Shown here one piece after another: positions 16,706 to 25,915 of a stretch of 57,159 nucleotides of DNA (positions are counted from its first letter, which is position 1; the number at the start of each line of letters is the position of its first letter). The position numbers were made by a program, and so were the translations under genes. The stretch lies in assembly GCA_903927965.1 (NCBI GenBank), contig CAIYPA010000029.1, positions 1-57,159 on the forward strand, written 5' to 3'. This DNA is from an uncultured Bacteroidia bacterium (lineage in GTDB: Bacteria; Bacteroidota; Bacteroidia; Bacteroidales; Prolixibacteraceae). Under the pieces are notes generated by a model. It ran no database searches, had not been told where the DNA came from, and worked only from the letters and a program-made list of their open reading frames with translations.

Positions 16706-18142
16706 TTGGGAAGAAAAAATAAACCATTGCCAATCTACGAAAACGTAGAGATCATGGATGTTGGGGCCGAAGGAAAAGCAATTGCAAAAGTTGACGGTTT
16801 TGTAATATTTACTACACATGTTATTCCAGGCGACATTGTTGACTTACAGGTAATTAAGAAAAAAGAAAAATATCAGGAAGCCAAAGTTATACGGATCAGG
16901 GAAAATTCGCCAGACCGTATCCCTGCGTTTTGCGAACACTTTGAAGTATGCGGTGGGTGCAAATGGCAATATCTTCCTTACGATAAACAATTGTTTTACA
17001 AGCAGAAACAGGTTTTCGACCAACTCAGGAGAATCGGCAAAGTAACGGTTCCCCCTATCCTTCCGATCAAAGGTTCTGCCCATTCCATATTTTACCGCAA
17101 TAAACTTGAATTTACCTTTTCGAACCGAAGGTGGCTCACAATCGAAGAAGTGCGTTCGGGAGCATTGTTCGGTGATATGAACGTTCTGGGTTTCCATGTT
17201 CAGGGAATGTTCGACAAAGTGCTAAATGTGAGGAAATGCTGGTTACAGCCTGATCCATCGAATGCAATCCGGAATTCAGTGATGGAGTTCGCCATAAACA
17301 ATCAGTTGGAATTCTATGACTTGCGTAATAAGGAAGGTTTTATGCGAAACCTGATCATACGAACGACCAGCATAGGCGAGGTCATGGTGATCGTCAATTT
17401 CTTCCGTGAGATTCCTGACAAGAGGGAAGCATTGCTTAATTTTATCGCTGAAAAATTTCCCGAAATCACTTCATTGCTCTATGTGATCAACGAAAAAGGG
17501 AACGATACGATCACCGATCAGGTGATCCACTTCTTTAAAGGACGCGACTACATCATCGAAGAGATGGAGGACCTGAAATTTATCATCGGGCCAAAGTCCT
17601 TTTACCAAACCAATTCGGATCAGGCTTATGAATTGTACAAGATAGCCCGTGATTTTGCTGCCCTGACGGGAAAAGAGGTGGTTTACGACCTTTACACCGG
17701 AACAGGGACGATTGCCTGTTTTGTTGCATCACAGGCAAAAAAAGTCATTGGCATTGAATATGTCCCTGAAGCCATAATCGATGCGAATATCAATGCAAAG
17801 AACAACAACATCGAAAATACCCGCTTTTTTGCTGGTGATATGAAGGATGTCCTTACCAAAGGCCTAATTGCCGAACATGGCCATCCTGATGTGATCATTA
17901 CCGATCCGCCGCGTGCCGGGATGCATGAAGATGTGATCAATACGATCTTGTTTGCTGCCCCTCAACGGATTGTGTATGTAAGTTGCAATCCGGCAACCCA
18001 GGCACGCGATATTTTAATGCTCAGTCACGAATACAAGGTTACAAAGGTTCAGCCTGTAGATATGTTCCCACATACGCACCATGTTGAAAATGTGGTGTTG
18101 CTGGAGAGGATCGAAAATTCTATGGTTGTAGATGGTTTGTAG
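16706..18142 (+). CDS. rlmD: 23S rRNA (uracil-C5)-methyltransferase RlmD-like
   Basis: The protein has an N-terminal TRAM domain (VEIMDVGAEGKAIAKVDGFV), cysteines of the 4Fe-4S site (CEHFEVCGGCKWQYL) and a SAM-binding domain (VVYDLYTGTGTIACFVA). It also has the DPPRAGMHEDV motif and the catalytic VYVSCNPATQARD. The family methylates U1939 (RlmD) or U747 of 23S rRNA; the position cannot be told. I place the start at the TTG at 16706 (MGRKNKPLPIYENVEI), as typical Bacteroidota homologues begin this way and a -7 promoter element lies between the ATG at 16658 and this codon. Confidence 0.9.
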   Translation: MGRKNKPLPIYENVEIMDVGAEGKAIAKVDGFVIFTTHVIPGDIVDLQVIKKKEKYQEAKVIRIRENSPDRIPAFCEHFEVCGGCKWQYLPYDKQLFYKQKQVFDQLRRIGKVTVPPILPIKGSAHSIFYRNKLEFTFSNRRWLTIEEVRSGALFGDMNVLGFHVQGMFDKVLNVRKCWLQPDPSNAIRNSVMEFAINNQLEFYDLRNKEGFMRNLIIRTTSIGEVMVIVNFFREIPDKREALLNFIAEKFPEITSLLYVINEKGNDTITDQVIHFFKGRDYIIEEMEDLKFIIGPKSFYQTNSDQAYELYKIARDFAALTGKEVVYDLYTGTGTIACFVASQAKKVIGIEYVPEAIIDANINAKNNNIENTRFFAGDMKDVLTKGLIAEHGHPDVIITDPPRAGMHEDVINTILFAAPQRIVYVSCNPATQARDILMLSHEYKVTKVQPVDMFPHTHHVENVVLLERIENSMVVDGL

Positions 18143-18169
18143 TTTTTAACTGTAGATTTTTTTTACATG

Positions 18170-18330
18170 CGGCTGGCGGCTAGTTACTGGCGGCTGGCGG
18201 CATGGAATCCTAAAGAAAGGATGGGGAGCCAAGAAAAAGGATGATATCTTGAGGTGTGGCTAGCGATTGGCAACTGGCGACAGGCTGTTCGGAGTCCTAA
18301 TTGATGATGAGGTGCGACTGGCGGCTGGAA
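18170..18330. repeat. Cluster of GGCGGCTGG-type repeats
   Basis: Three tracts lie in the gap after rlmD. The best is at 18170-18201 (GCGGCTGGCGGCTAGTTACT, then a second GGCGGCTGGCGGC), with weaker ones at 18256-18290 and 18313-18330. No coding potential was seen here. Confidence 0.7.
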
Positions 18331-18387
18331 ATACTAAATAAAAATTCATTTTTAGATATAATTAGTTAGGATTCTGTTTATTAAGAT

Positions 18388-18507
18388 TGTGCCGAAGGCA
18401 CAGAATACCGGTAGAAATTCACATTTTCGTTTTCTGTTTCGTCCCGTACGGGACGACATTTTGCGTTTAAATCTTTCTTCTACCTATATTCAATCCCTAA
18501 TAGGATT
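18388..18507. repeat. Three-hairpin intergenic module
   Basis: Three short perfect palindromes follow each other about 50 bp apart. They are TGTGCC-GAA-GGCACA (18388-18402), CGTCCCGTACGGGACG (18440-18455) and CAATCC-CTAATA-GGATTG (about 18490-18507). They are separated by AT-rich spacers. The order and spacing suggest one composite repeat. Confidence 0.6.
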
Positions 18508-18636
18508 GCCCAAGGTAAACAATAGACTCCAGACACTCTAAATCAGATCATTTCTTTCGTTATTGTATCGCTATGTGTACGAATTAACTCTTTTCGATCA
18601 CTACGAAATTTGTATGAAATATTTTGTTTTTTTAGG

Positions 18637-18799
18637 TCTCGCAAAGTACGCAAGGTTAGGCAAAAACTTGTTTATTAGATCCTTTGCGTTCATGGCTGGC
18701 TTTGCGAGAAAATTTTTGTTTTTATGTCTCCCATTGATTCCAAGGTTACCCAAAGGCTAAATTTTAAGATTCTTTGCGTTCTTCGCGGGCTTTGCGCGA
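18637..18799. repeat. Palindromic repeat of the CGCAAAG/CTTTGCG family
   Basis: TCTCGCAAAG (18637-18646) pairs perfectly with CTTTGCGAGA (18700-18709). A second half-copy with TCTTTGCGTTCTTCGCGGGC and TTTGCGCGAC follows to 18799. It fills the rest of the gap before the RACo-like gene. The short open frame across it looks spurious. Confidence 0.6.
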
Positions 18800-18844
18800 C
18801 ATTTCTTATATTCGCAGATTCATCAAGCTAACGGCTACTCACAT

Positions 18845-20347
18845 ATGCCCGAAATTAAAATAGTACAGAAAGACAAAATTGAAACTATCCTTGCAAGGGA
18901 AGGCGAAACACTTTTGGGAACTCTTCAAAAGAAGGGTCATGACATCTATTCTCCCTGCGGCGGAAACGGGACTTGTGGAAAATGTAAGGTCTTTGTAAAG
19001 GGCGAAGGGGTTGTGACTTCCTGTATTTATCACGTTGCCAATGACATGGAAATCACTTTGCCAGAAAAAAGGGAAGCAAAAATCCTGGTTGAACAACATG
19101 AGCATACGGCACAGGTCGCCTTTGATCCCGGAGCTTCAGCGAATTTATCTTATTACCCACACGGTTTGGCAATCGATATCGGGACCACCACCCTCGTTTT
19201 TTATCTTGTAAACCTTGTAACCGGAGCAATCATCGAAACGAGGGCTGTTGTAAATCCTCAAACAAAATATGGGGCGGATGTTATTTCGCGGATCAATTAT
19301 ACGGCACAAAATCGAGATGGATTGAATGTTCTACAACAAGAGATAATTGGTGCAATTAATTTTCAACTAGACCATTTTGTTGAAATAACAGGAATTACAA
19401 GCAACGAAATCGTTAAGATTACCATTGCCGGGAACACCACGATGTTGCACCTTATGGTTGGAGTCGATCCTCTTCCAATCGCCCTGGCACCATTTAAACC
19501 AGCTTTTGTCGCCGAACAGCTTCTTCATGGAGCCGACCTGAAATTGAATTGCCATCCTGATGCCGAAATAAAGGTACTTCCCTCCATTGCAGCATATGTC
19601 GGAGCCGATATAGTAGCAGGGATCGCTTCGATTAAGCCTTCCGAAAGTTTTCAGAAGTTTCTGTTTTTGGATATTGGGACCAATGGCGAACTGGCATTGA
19701 TAACACCTGAAAAAATCTGGTGTTGTGCCACTGCTGCCGGTCCTGCTTTTGAAGGTGCAAATATCAGTTGCGGGATGAGTGCAGTCGAAGGTGCTATAAA
19801 TACCTTTGATTCAAAGGGTTATAATACAATTGGCAACAGTTCCCCTGTAGGACTTTGTGGCTCTGGATTGATCGATGTGGTGGCCTATTTAATTGAAAAC
19901 AAACTTGTTCAAAGTGATGGATTGTTGCCGGAAGATTTTGTCATTTCTGATGGAGATCCCTTAACAAGAGCAAATAGGATCGTACTGAACCAACAGGACA
20001 TCCGCGAAGTTCAATTGGCAAAATCGGCAATTATGGCTGGGATTAAAGTTTTGCTCAAAAAAGCATCGCTTGGGTTTGATGATCTTGACACATTAGTTTT
20101 GGCTGGTGGCTTTGGGAGTTACATCGATGTGAAGAGTGCCATAACAATTGGGATGCTCCCAAAAGAGATGGAAAACAAAACCCTTTCGCTTGGAAATACC
20201 TCTGGAACAGGGGCTTTGCTTGCCCTGAAATCGGTAAAGTTCGACTTGAACATCCAGGAAGTATTGCGTAAGTCGTGTTACATAGAACTTTCAGATGATG
20301 AGGATTTTGTGTTGGATTATGTGATGAATATGGATTTTGAATTATAG
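18845..20347 (+). CDS. Ferredoxin-ASKHA corrinoid-protein activator (RACo/RamA-like, DUF4445)
   Basis: The 500-residue protein starts with a 2Fe-2S ferredoxin domain (CGGNGTCGKCKVFVKGEG, then SC). The body is a DUF4445/ASKHA ATPase: LAIDIGTTTLVFYLV is the phosphate-1-like motif, with TIAGNTTMLHLMVGVDP, FLDIGTNGELALI and LAGGFGSYIDVKSAITIGMLP. Family members use ATP to return the cobalt of corrinoid proteins to Co(I), as in RACo, RamA and related methyltransferase activators. No corrinoid protein or methyltransferase gene lies beside it here, so its partner is unknown. Its last part lacks the extra Cys-rich ferredoxin seen in RamA. Confidence 0.88.
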   Translation: MPEIKIVQKDKIETILAREGETLLGTLQKKGHDIYSPCGGNGTCGKCKVFVKGEGVVTSCIYHVANDMEITLPEKREAKILVEQHEHTAQVAFDPGASANLSYYPHGLAIDIGTTTLVFYLVNLVTGAIIETRAVVNPQTKYGADVISRINYTAQNRDGLNVLQQEIIGAINFQLDHFVEITGITSNEIVKITIAGNTTMLHLMVGVDPLPIALAPFKPAFVAEQLLHGADLKLNCHPDAEIKVLPSIAAYVGADIVAGIASIKPSESFQKFLFLDIGTNGELALITPEKIWCCATAAGPAFEGANISCGMSAVEGAINTFDSKGYNTIGNSSPVGLCGSGLIDVVAYLIENKLVQSDGLLPEDFVISDGDPLTRANRIVLNQQDIREVQLAKSAIMAGIKVLLKKASLGFDDLDTLVLAGGFGSYIDVKSAITIGMLPKEMENKTLSLGNTSGTGALLALKSVKFDLNIQEVLRKSCYIELSDDEDFVLDYVMNMDFEL

Positions 20348-20468
20348 AAATAATAGAAATAAGGAAATAAAGAAATATTTGATTGGAGTTCAAACAGAAA
20401 TCTGTTTTCATTAAATCAAACCATTGATAAGATGATGAATAGTAGCCCACACTCTGAAAAGTAAGAAA

Positions 20469-20564
20469 TGCCACGAAGACTCCAAGTCACTAAGGTTTCA
20501 CAAAGATTTAAATATCAGTGCTATATCCTTAGTGACGCCTTAGTGTCTTTGTGTCTTCGTGGCA
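20469..20564. repeat. Long composite palindrome (CTTCGTGTC family)
   Basis: The outer arms TGCCACGAAGAC (20469-20480) and GTCTTCGTGGCA (20553-20564) pair perfectly. So do the inner arms GTCACTAAGG (20486-20495) and CCTTAGTGAC (20527-20536). A two-storey hairpin of about 96 nt would form in RNA or cruciform DNA. Related copies are at 36967-37002 and 39101-39212. Confidence 0.75.
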
Positions 20565-20642
20565 AAAAAGACTTTCCGGAGTGAACTGATTAGCCGAAAA
20601 TATAATAATGAAAATAAAAAATAAGAACTAAAAAACTTTTAA

Positions 20643-21881
20643 ATGCGAAATTTGATCTTTCTTTCCATTCTAATTGGCACATTGATAAGCGGTTGTTCGG
20701 ATAAGAACCGGACAAATCCGCAATGGCGTGGCGTAAACCGCGATGGGATCTATCAGGAAAAAAACCTGTTGAAGAGCTGGCCTGAAGCAGGACCTAAACT
20801 ACTTTGGTTTACTGAAGCGATAGGCAAAGGTTATGCTGCTCCGGTAATCTCAAACGACAGGCTATTTGTCAATGGCGAGATCGATAGCATCAGCCATGTG
20901 TTTGCTTTCGACCTGAATGGAAAACTGGTCTGGAAAACAGCAAATGGCCCTGAGTTTTTCGGGACCGATTATTCTGCCAATTTCCCGGGAGCCCGCTCCA
21001 CCCCAACTGTTTATGATGGTCTGGTTTATGTTTGCTCCGGAATGGGAAGAATTGCCTGTCTGGAAGCCAAAACTGGAAAAGAAAAATGGAGCGTTAATAT
21101 GGCCAGCGATCTGGGAGGCAAGATCAATATGTTTGGCTGCTCCGAATCTCTGTTTGTCGATGAGAACAACGTCTATTGTTATCCGGGTGGCCGCGAAACA
21201 AATGTTGCTGCCTTGGACAGACTAACGGGTAAGATCATTTGGAAATCAAAAGCATTGGGCGATTCTGTCTCCTTCAGCTCCCCTATGAGAATACAACTTC
21301 CAGAAATAAATATACTTGTAAATGTATCACATGAATATCTGTTTGGTGTGGATATGAAGGATGGAAAGTACTTATGGTCGTACAAGTTGGATTCGGTAAA
21401 ATTGGAAGGGGACCATTCCAACACGCCTCTCTATTCGGATGGTTATATTTATGGAATTGCAGGTGATGAAAATGGCACCGGTGCCTATAAACTGGAATTA
21501 TCCAAGGATGGGAAAAGCATCAAAGAAGTTTGGAGAAACAAGGGTGTCCTTAATGCCATGGGCGGGTTTGTGAAAATTGGAGACAAGATATACTGTACTG
21601 CAAATGATAACAAGCTGAAATGCCTTGACACAAAAACAGGTTTAGTCATTGAATCCCTTTCAGGTATGCGCGGCAGTGTTATTTATGCGGATGGTCAGCT
21701 TTACTGTTACAGCGACAATGGAAATGTCAATCTTGTTCAAATCTCAGGAGACAAAATGCAGGTAACCGGCAAATTCAAGATCGACAAAGGGACCAAGGAG
21801 CATTTTTCCCATCCTGTCATCAATGATGGGGTGCTTTATATAAGACATGGAAATGCGTTGATGGCGTATGGGATCAAATAA
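20643..21881 (+). CDS. PQQ-type beta-propeller lipoprotein
   Basis: The 412-residue protein has a lipoprotein signal (MRNLIFLSILIGTLISGC, with Cys at residue 18). PQQ/YVTN-like blades follow: VYVCSGMGRIACLEAKTGKEKWSVN, VAALDRLTGKIIWKSKAL, YCTANDNKLKCLDTKTGLVIESL and LYCYSDNGNVNLVQIS. The QWRGVNRDGIYQEKNLLKSWP opening is typical of 'outer membrane protein assembly factor BamB'-like PQQ proteins in Bacteroidota. It has no enzyme motifs for a dehydrogenase, so a binding or scaffold role is likelier. It lies alone between the RACo-like gene and the convergent restriction gene. Confidence 0.85.
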   Translation: MRNLIFLSILIGTLISGCSDKNRTNPQWRGVNRDGIYQEKNLLKSWPEAGPKLLWFTEAIGKGYAAPVISNDRLFVNGEIDSISHVFAFDLNGKLVWKTANGPEFFGTDYSANFPGARSTPTVYDGLVYVCSGMGRIACLEAKTGKEKWSVNMASDLGGKINMFGCSESLFVDENNVYCYPGGRETNVAALDRLTGKIIWKSKALGDSVSFSSPMRIQLPEINILVNVSHEYLFGVDMKDGKYLWSYKLDSVKLEGDHSNTPLYSDGYIYGIAGDENGTGAYKLELSKDGKSIKEVWRNKGVLNAMGGFVKIGDKIYCTANDNKLKCLDTKTGLVIESLSGMRGSVIYADGQLYCYSDNGNVNLVQISGDKMQVTGKFKIDKGTKEHFSHPVINDGVLYIRHGNALMAYGIK

Positions 21882-21911
21882 CATTTAATCAAAAAATATC
21901 AAGCCACTTTA

Positions 21912-21950
21912 AAAACACCGGCGGGAAAAAACACACCGCCGGGTTTGTGC
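21912..21950 (+). terminator. Probable terminator after the propeller lipoprotein gene
   Basis: CCGGCGG (21918-21924) pairs with CCGCCGG (21936-21942) around an A-rich loop. Only a short T run follows. The remaining gap to 22084 shows no gene. Confidence 0.55.
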
Positions 21951-22084
21951 GATCTCAAACCTGTCAGCGTACGAAGTTCCAAAAGTGGTTGATAATAATT
22001 TTCAAGATATTGCATCGTAATTCCACCTGCCCCCTTTTGGGAAAGGGAGAATCGTTCATGGATAATTTATGGTTTTAAGGATGA

Positions 22085-25000
22085 TTAAACAATAAAAGTT
22101 GACTGGTCGATTTCTGTATAGATTCCGTCAATTTCCTTTTGGATCGCGATCGTTTCGGCTAGGGCTGTAACTATCTTCCCAAAGAATTTTGAGTCGTTAA
22201 GCCTCAGTCCCTTCCTGTCTTTGAGGTATTTTTTAAGGACCGGATAGCCACCGATCTGGTAGTTCCAAACTTCATTTGAAATAGTATCGAAATACTTTTC
22301 CCCATTGATATGGAGCGTCTGTTCTGTTTCGTCATAAACCACCCTTTCGATCTGGTCGTTGGCTGAATCGCCATGGTATTTTGAGACCGGAGTCTCCAGC
22401 AACTTACTTTTCATTAAATGCAAGTCAACCAATTGATTGCCGAGATTTGCCATTTTGATGAAAAGTCTATAATCCTCAGTAAAGGGGATCCTTGGTAAAT
22501 CAGATTTAAGGAATTCTGAATATTTGAGCCGGTAAAGATTGCTGTACAAGACGGCATAGATATAATGGAAAATTTCTTCCGGCTCGGGTTTGGTTTTATA
22601 AATCCTGGTCAGCTTTTCGTAAAAACCCTTTTCAATATTGGGTATCCTTACAATCGTTGAATAATCCACCTCAGGTTCAAAAAGGATCATGGTTTGAAGG
22701 ACCGATTTTCTTGCACTTTTTTCCTTGTAAAGGTACAGAGGGAACAAAAAGTTGACCTCCTTATTTGAAACTGCATGGTGGGTCATGATCTTGTCGGTGA
22801 CAAAAGCATGTTCCCATTTTTTGTTACCCTCAACCCTTTTGCTGACCGCCAAACCAAGATTGTTGTCAACCTTCAGAAGATGCTGCATGACCTCATTTCT
22901 AGGCATACAATGGAATCCACGACTATTCCCTGTATAATATGTAAACCTGTTGTCAAAAGGCTGGGCAAGAATAGGAACAATATTCTTACGATGTAAGCCA
23001 CTCTTTTTCAGGTCTTCCTGAGCTAAAGATACTTTCCAGTCACGTACATCAACTCCAAGTTGGTAAGCATCGCGAGCAATTTCGGGATCCATTTTTGAAA
23101 ACTGCGAAACCGTGTTCCAAACCTCATTTTCAGTCCACCGGATTGTCAGTTTGTCCCTTGCAGTAACAATGCCAACACTGTTGACAGGGAATATTTCATC
23201 GACAGGCATCCAGGTCAGGTAGTTCCTGATTTTGTCGATCTCGCGATGGGTAAAAAAGTAGTGTGGCGATTCCGGCACGATACTCCGATAATTGGCTGCC
23301 AGAAAATCGTTGGAATTCAACCAATCATACTTGAGATCCCTCGTCCCAAACAAATCAGATTGATAAACCTGGCATCCAACCTTGTCTTTCTGCTTCACAA
23401 ACAAAACAATGGAAGTCCCCTGCCGTATATCAAAAACATTTTCATCCTTTCCTCCATCGGCAGTAACCTCCTTTTTAAGGCTGTTGCCATGCAAATCAAG
23501 GATATAAATCTCGTTAAAGGTATTCATCAAGCTTTGGCGCATCCCCCTGAAAGTTGGGTTGTCGAGATAACTGTGGTTCGTGATCATACCCAAAACGCCA
23601 AAGCCCGATTGTTCTATTTTCCATTGGGCAAAACGGAGGAATTTAACGTAGTCGTCCTGAAGCCATTTCGGGTTTTTCTCGCCCAATGGATTCCCATCCA
23701 CAAAATAGTAATCCATCAGGATATCCCCGATAAAGGTTTTTTGCAACTTCTTGACCTCCTTTGTTAAGATATTGGAATAATTTCTTTCAACCCTTTTTTT
23801 AGTGGAATCCCAGTAATAATCTTTGATGTAACGCGCTCGCGGTAAAAATTTGACAATTTGCTCACTCGGATTAGACGACATACCGCTATAAGGCGGATTT
23901 CCAAAAACCACCAACAAAGGCTGTTCCTTTTTCACTTTGCCTGCAAGATGGCTCTCTTCACTTAATGACCGAATGCCAGGAATTGTCGCATTTTCCAAAT
24001 CTTCCAATTCGAGCGAGTTCGTTAGATAAAGTTTGAAGCGCTCATCATCAGTCAAGCGATAACCCAACTCTTCAAAGAGGAAACTCATTTTCAAATGACC
24101 GATTGCATACGGGGCCATCATCAATTCGAAGGCATAGAAATTCTGAAGGACATGGTTCCGGATGAAATTGATCTTCCCACCATTTCCATACTTTTCGACG
24201 TACTCTTTTACAGCAAGTTTTATCGCTTCGGCAGGAAAGGTCAACGTTCCACCAGCCGGATCCAACAAGGTAACATTCTCACCGCCAATTCCATCAGAAA
24301 TTGAGAAATGAGATTTAAGCAACTGATTGATTGAACGGACAATATAACCGACAACAGGCTCCGGCGTATAATAGACTCCCCGTTTGTCCCTTATTGTCGG
24401 GTCATAAGCAGTTAAAAATGTTTCATAAAAATGGATGATCGGATCTTCTCCCTTGCCCCCTTTTTCATAGTCATGTAAAATCTTATTGACGTCTGTCAGG
24501 TTTAGGACCTCGGCAATATCGTCAACTATGATTTGAAGTGAAAGTGGCGGGTCTTCGAGGGAGATAAAGCGGAAAAGGTCTCGCAAAATACCGATTGTAT
24601 TGGGAATGTATTTATAGGCCAATTCACGATTGAACCCATTTTTAGATCGGCTCCGTGCGGCAAATAGACCATAAGTGATTGTCTGTGAATACAGATCAGC
24701 AAAAGATTCTTCAGTAAGCGTCCTGATCAGGTATTTTGTAAATGCCTCATAAAATCCAAGGATCGCCTTTTTCCCGTTCCTTCCTTCTTCAGCCATTTCT
24801 ATGCTGACTACTTCATCGCGGAGGAAACGGGTCCGCTTGGCCAATTCCATTGCCAGGGCTTTTGCATTCCTGACAACTGGCAAAGAAAACGAGAAAAAGG
24901 TATTCAGCAAATCAATGAATTCTGCCTCTTTCTCAACAGGAGGTGCAGCTTTTAACTTTTGGGCCAGGACCTGCCTTCCAATCACAACTTTCCTGATCAA

Positions 25001-25348
25001 CTCCCCTTCCCTGTATAACCTGAATTCATAGAAATTGGTCTGGATCACATTCGGGAAAGTGTTACGGTATCTTTTTAATTGTTCCGATTCTTCGACCCTG
25101 TCAAGATTTGTAACAGACGGATCTTTGGCCTCAATGTAACCGGTAATGTGGTGGCTTCCGTCCCAAATACGGAAATCGGGATTCCCGGCTTCGGTCTTTT
25201 TGGGAAGTACCGTAACCTCAACTTTCTTTATGGCATTGACCTCCGCAAATTCAAGCACCAACTTCTCAAGATGTTTATAATAACTTTCTTCACGTGCGTC
25301 ACCCTGATTAATAGAAACTTGTAAGTTGTCGAAATATTGCTTTAACAT
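22085..25348 (-). CDS. Single-chain type IIG-like restriction-modification enzyme
   Basis: The 1087-residue protein (numbering below counts from an upstream TTG ten codons earlier) starts with a PD-(D/E)XK nuclease. PD at 67-68 is followed by YIEAK at 81-85. A helical connector follows, then an N6-adenine methyltransferase with RGVYYTPEPVVGYIV (333-), motif I LLDPAGGTLTFP (371-) and motif IV NPPY (494-497). The remaining part would be the target-recognition region. One polypeptide could both methylate and cut, as in type IIG enzymes. The length is below that of the type ISP family, and I see no helicase motifs. The ATG at 25348 is chosen because the frame before it opens only at TTG. No separate specificity or partner gene is adjacent. 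Confidence 0.85.
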   Translation of the reverse strand: MLKQYFDNLQVSINQGDAREESYYKHLEKLVLEFAEVNAIKKVEVTVLPKKTEAGNPDFRIWDGSHHITGYIEAKDPSVTNLDRVEESEQLKRYRNTFPNVIQTNFYEFRLYREGELIRKVVIGRQVLAQKLKAAPPVEKEAEFIDLLNTFFSFSLPVVRNAKALAMELAKRTRFLRDEVVSIEMAEEGRNGKKAILGFYEAFTKYLIRTLTEESFADLYSQTITYGLFAARSRSKNGFNRELAYKYIPNTIGILRDLFRFISLEDPPLSLQIIVDDIAEVLNLTDVNKILHDYEKGGKGEDPIIHFYETFLTAYDPTIRDKRGVYYTPEPVVGYIVRSINQLLKSHFSISDGIGGENVTLLDPAGGTLTFPAEAIKLAVKEYVEKYGNGGKINFIRNHVLQNFYAFELMMAPYAIGHLKMSFLFEELGYRLTDDERFKLYLTNSLELEDLENATIPGIRSLSEESHLAGKVKKEQPLLVVFGNPPYSGMSSNPSEQIVKFLPRARYIKDYYWDSTKKRVERNYSNILTKEVKKLQKTFIGDILMDYYFVDGNPLGEKNPKWLQDDYVKFLRFAQWKIEQSGFGVLGMITNHSYLDNPTFRGMRQSLMNTFNEIYILDLHGNSLKKEVTADGGKDENVFDIRQGTSIVLFVKQKDKVGCQVYQSDLFGTRDLKYDWLNSNDFLAANYRSIVPESPHYFFTHREIDKIRNYLTWMPVDEIFPVNSVGIVTARDKLTIRWTENEVWNTVSQFSKMDPEIARDAYQLGVDVRDWKVSLAQEDLKKSGLHRKNIVPILAQPFDNRFTYYTGNSRGFHCMPRNEVMQHLLKVDNNLGLAVSKRVEGNKKWEHAFVTDKIMTHHAVSNKEVNFLFPLYLYKEKSARKSVLQTMILFEPEVDYSTIVRIPNIEKGFYEKLTRIYKTKPEPEEIFHYIYAVLYSNLYRLKYSEFLKSDLPRIPFTEDYRLFIKMANLGNQLVDLHLMKSKLLETPVSKYHGDSANDQIERVVYDETEQTLHINGEKYFDTISNEVWNYQIGGYPVLKKYLKDRKGLRLNDSKFFGKIVTALAETIAIQKEIDGIYTEIDQSTFIV

Positions 25349-25408
25349 TGAGCAGGTTTTAAGTCCACAAATTACCAAAATTTTCGGAAGAACATTTATA
25401 AACCCATT

Positions 25409-25879
25409 TTATTTTTTTGTTCCGATTCGTGTGACATCCAATTTTGAACCTTCAAACAAGGATTTATAATCGGGTTTGGGTGGTTTTGTGCCATAAATAC
25501 TACCCTTACCTAAGTTGTATTCGTAAGGCAGCACCCTGGCTTTCCAGAGGTTTAAACCACCATCAAGACTGGCAATATTTGTAAACCCATTGTTAAACAA
25601 TACATTGGCAACCCTTACACTGCGAATGCCTCCTGGACAAGCCGTAATCACAAGCTTATCTTTAGGGATTTCAGCCAATCTATCTTCGATCAAGGACATT
25701 GGAAGATAAAGTACATCCGGCAATTTGACCGCCTCAACCGAGGTTTCGTTCGGTTCGCGCACATCAAGCAAATAAGCTTCACGATTGGAAACTGCATTAA
25801 GCGTATCATCTGGAGAAACAAACCTAACACCTTCCAATGTAAACTCCTGAAATCGTGGAATTTCTGTTATATTTATCAT
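25409..25879 (-). CDS. Rhodanese-like domain protein
   Basis: The 156-residue protein has a single rhodanese domain: AYLLDVREPNETSVEAVKLP, then the active-site loop ACPGGIRSVRVANVL with its catalytic Cys, and a closing SLDGGLNLWKA. It is the last gene of the arsR-arsC-arsM-acr3 series and lies 36 bp after acr3. Rhodaneses move sulfane sulfur or help reduce oxyanions. A role in arsenic or thiol handling is suggested only by this location. The C-terminal tail (LGKGSIYGTKPPKPDYKSLF) is unusual and may help membrane or partner contact. Confidence 0.85.
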   Translation of the reverse strand: MINITEIPRFQEFTLEGVRFVSPDDTLNAVSNREAYLLDVREPNETSVEAVKLPDVLYLPMSLIEDRLAEIPKDKLVITACPGGIRSVRVANVLFNNGFTNIASLDGGLNLWKARVLPYEYNLGKGSIYGTKPPKPDYKSLFEGSKLDVTRIGTKK

Positions 25880-25915
25880 CTTTTATTTATTAAACACTGT
25901 AATACAAAGGTGCTG

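Noticed and set aside
18170-18330. CRISPR array
   Set aside because: The repeats are short, uneven and degenerate without regular unique spacers, and no cas gene is present.
18563-18760. Short plus-strand open frame (about 65 codons) in the gap before the RACo-like gene
   Set aside because: It runs through the palindromic repeat, starts and ends in repeat sequence, and has no family-like features.
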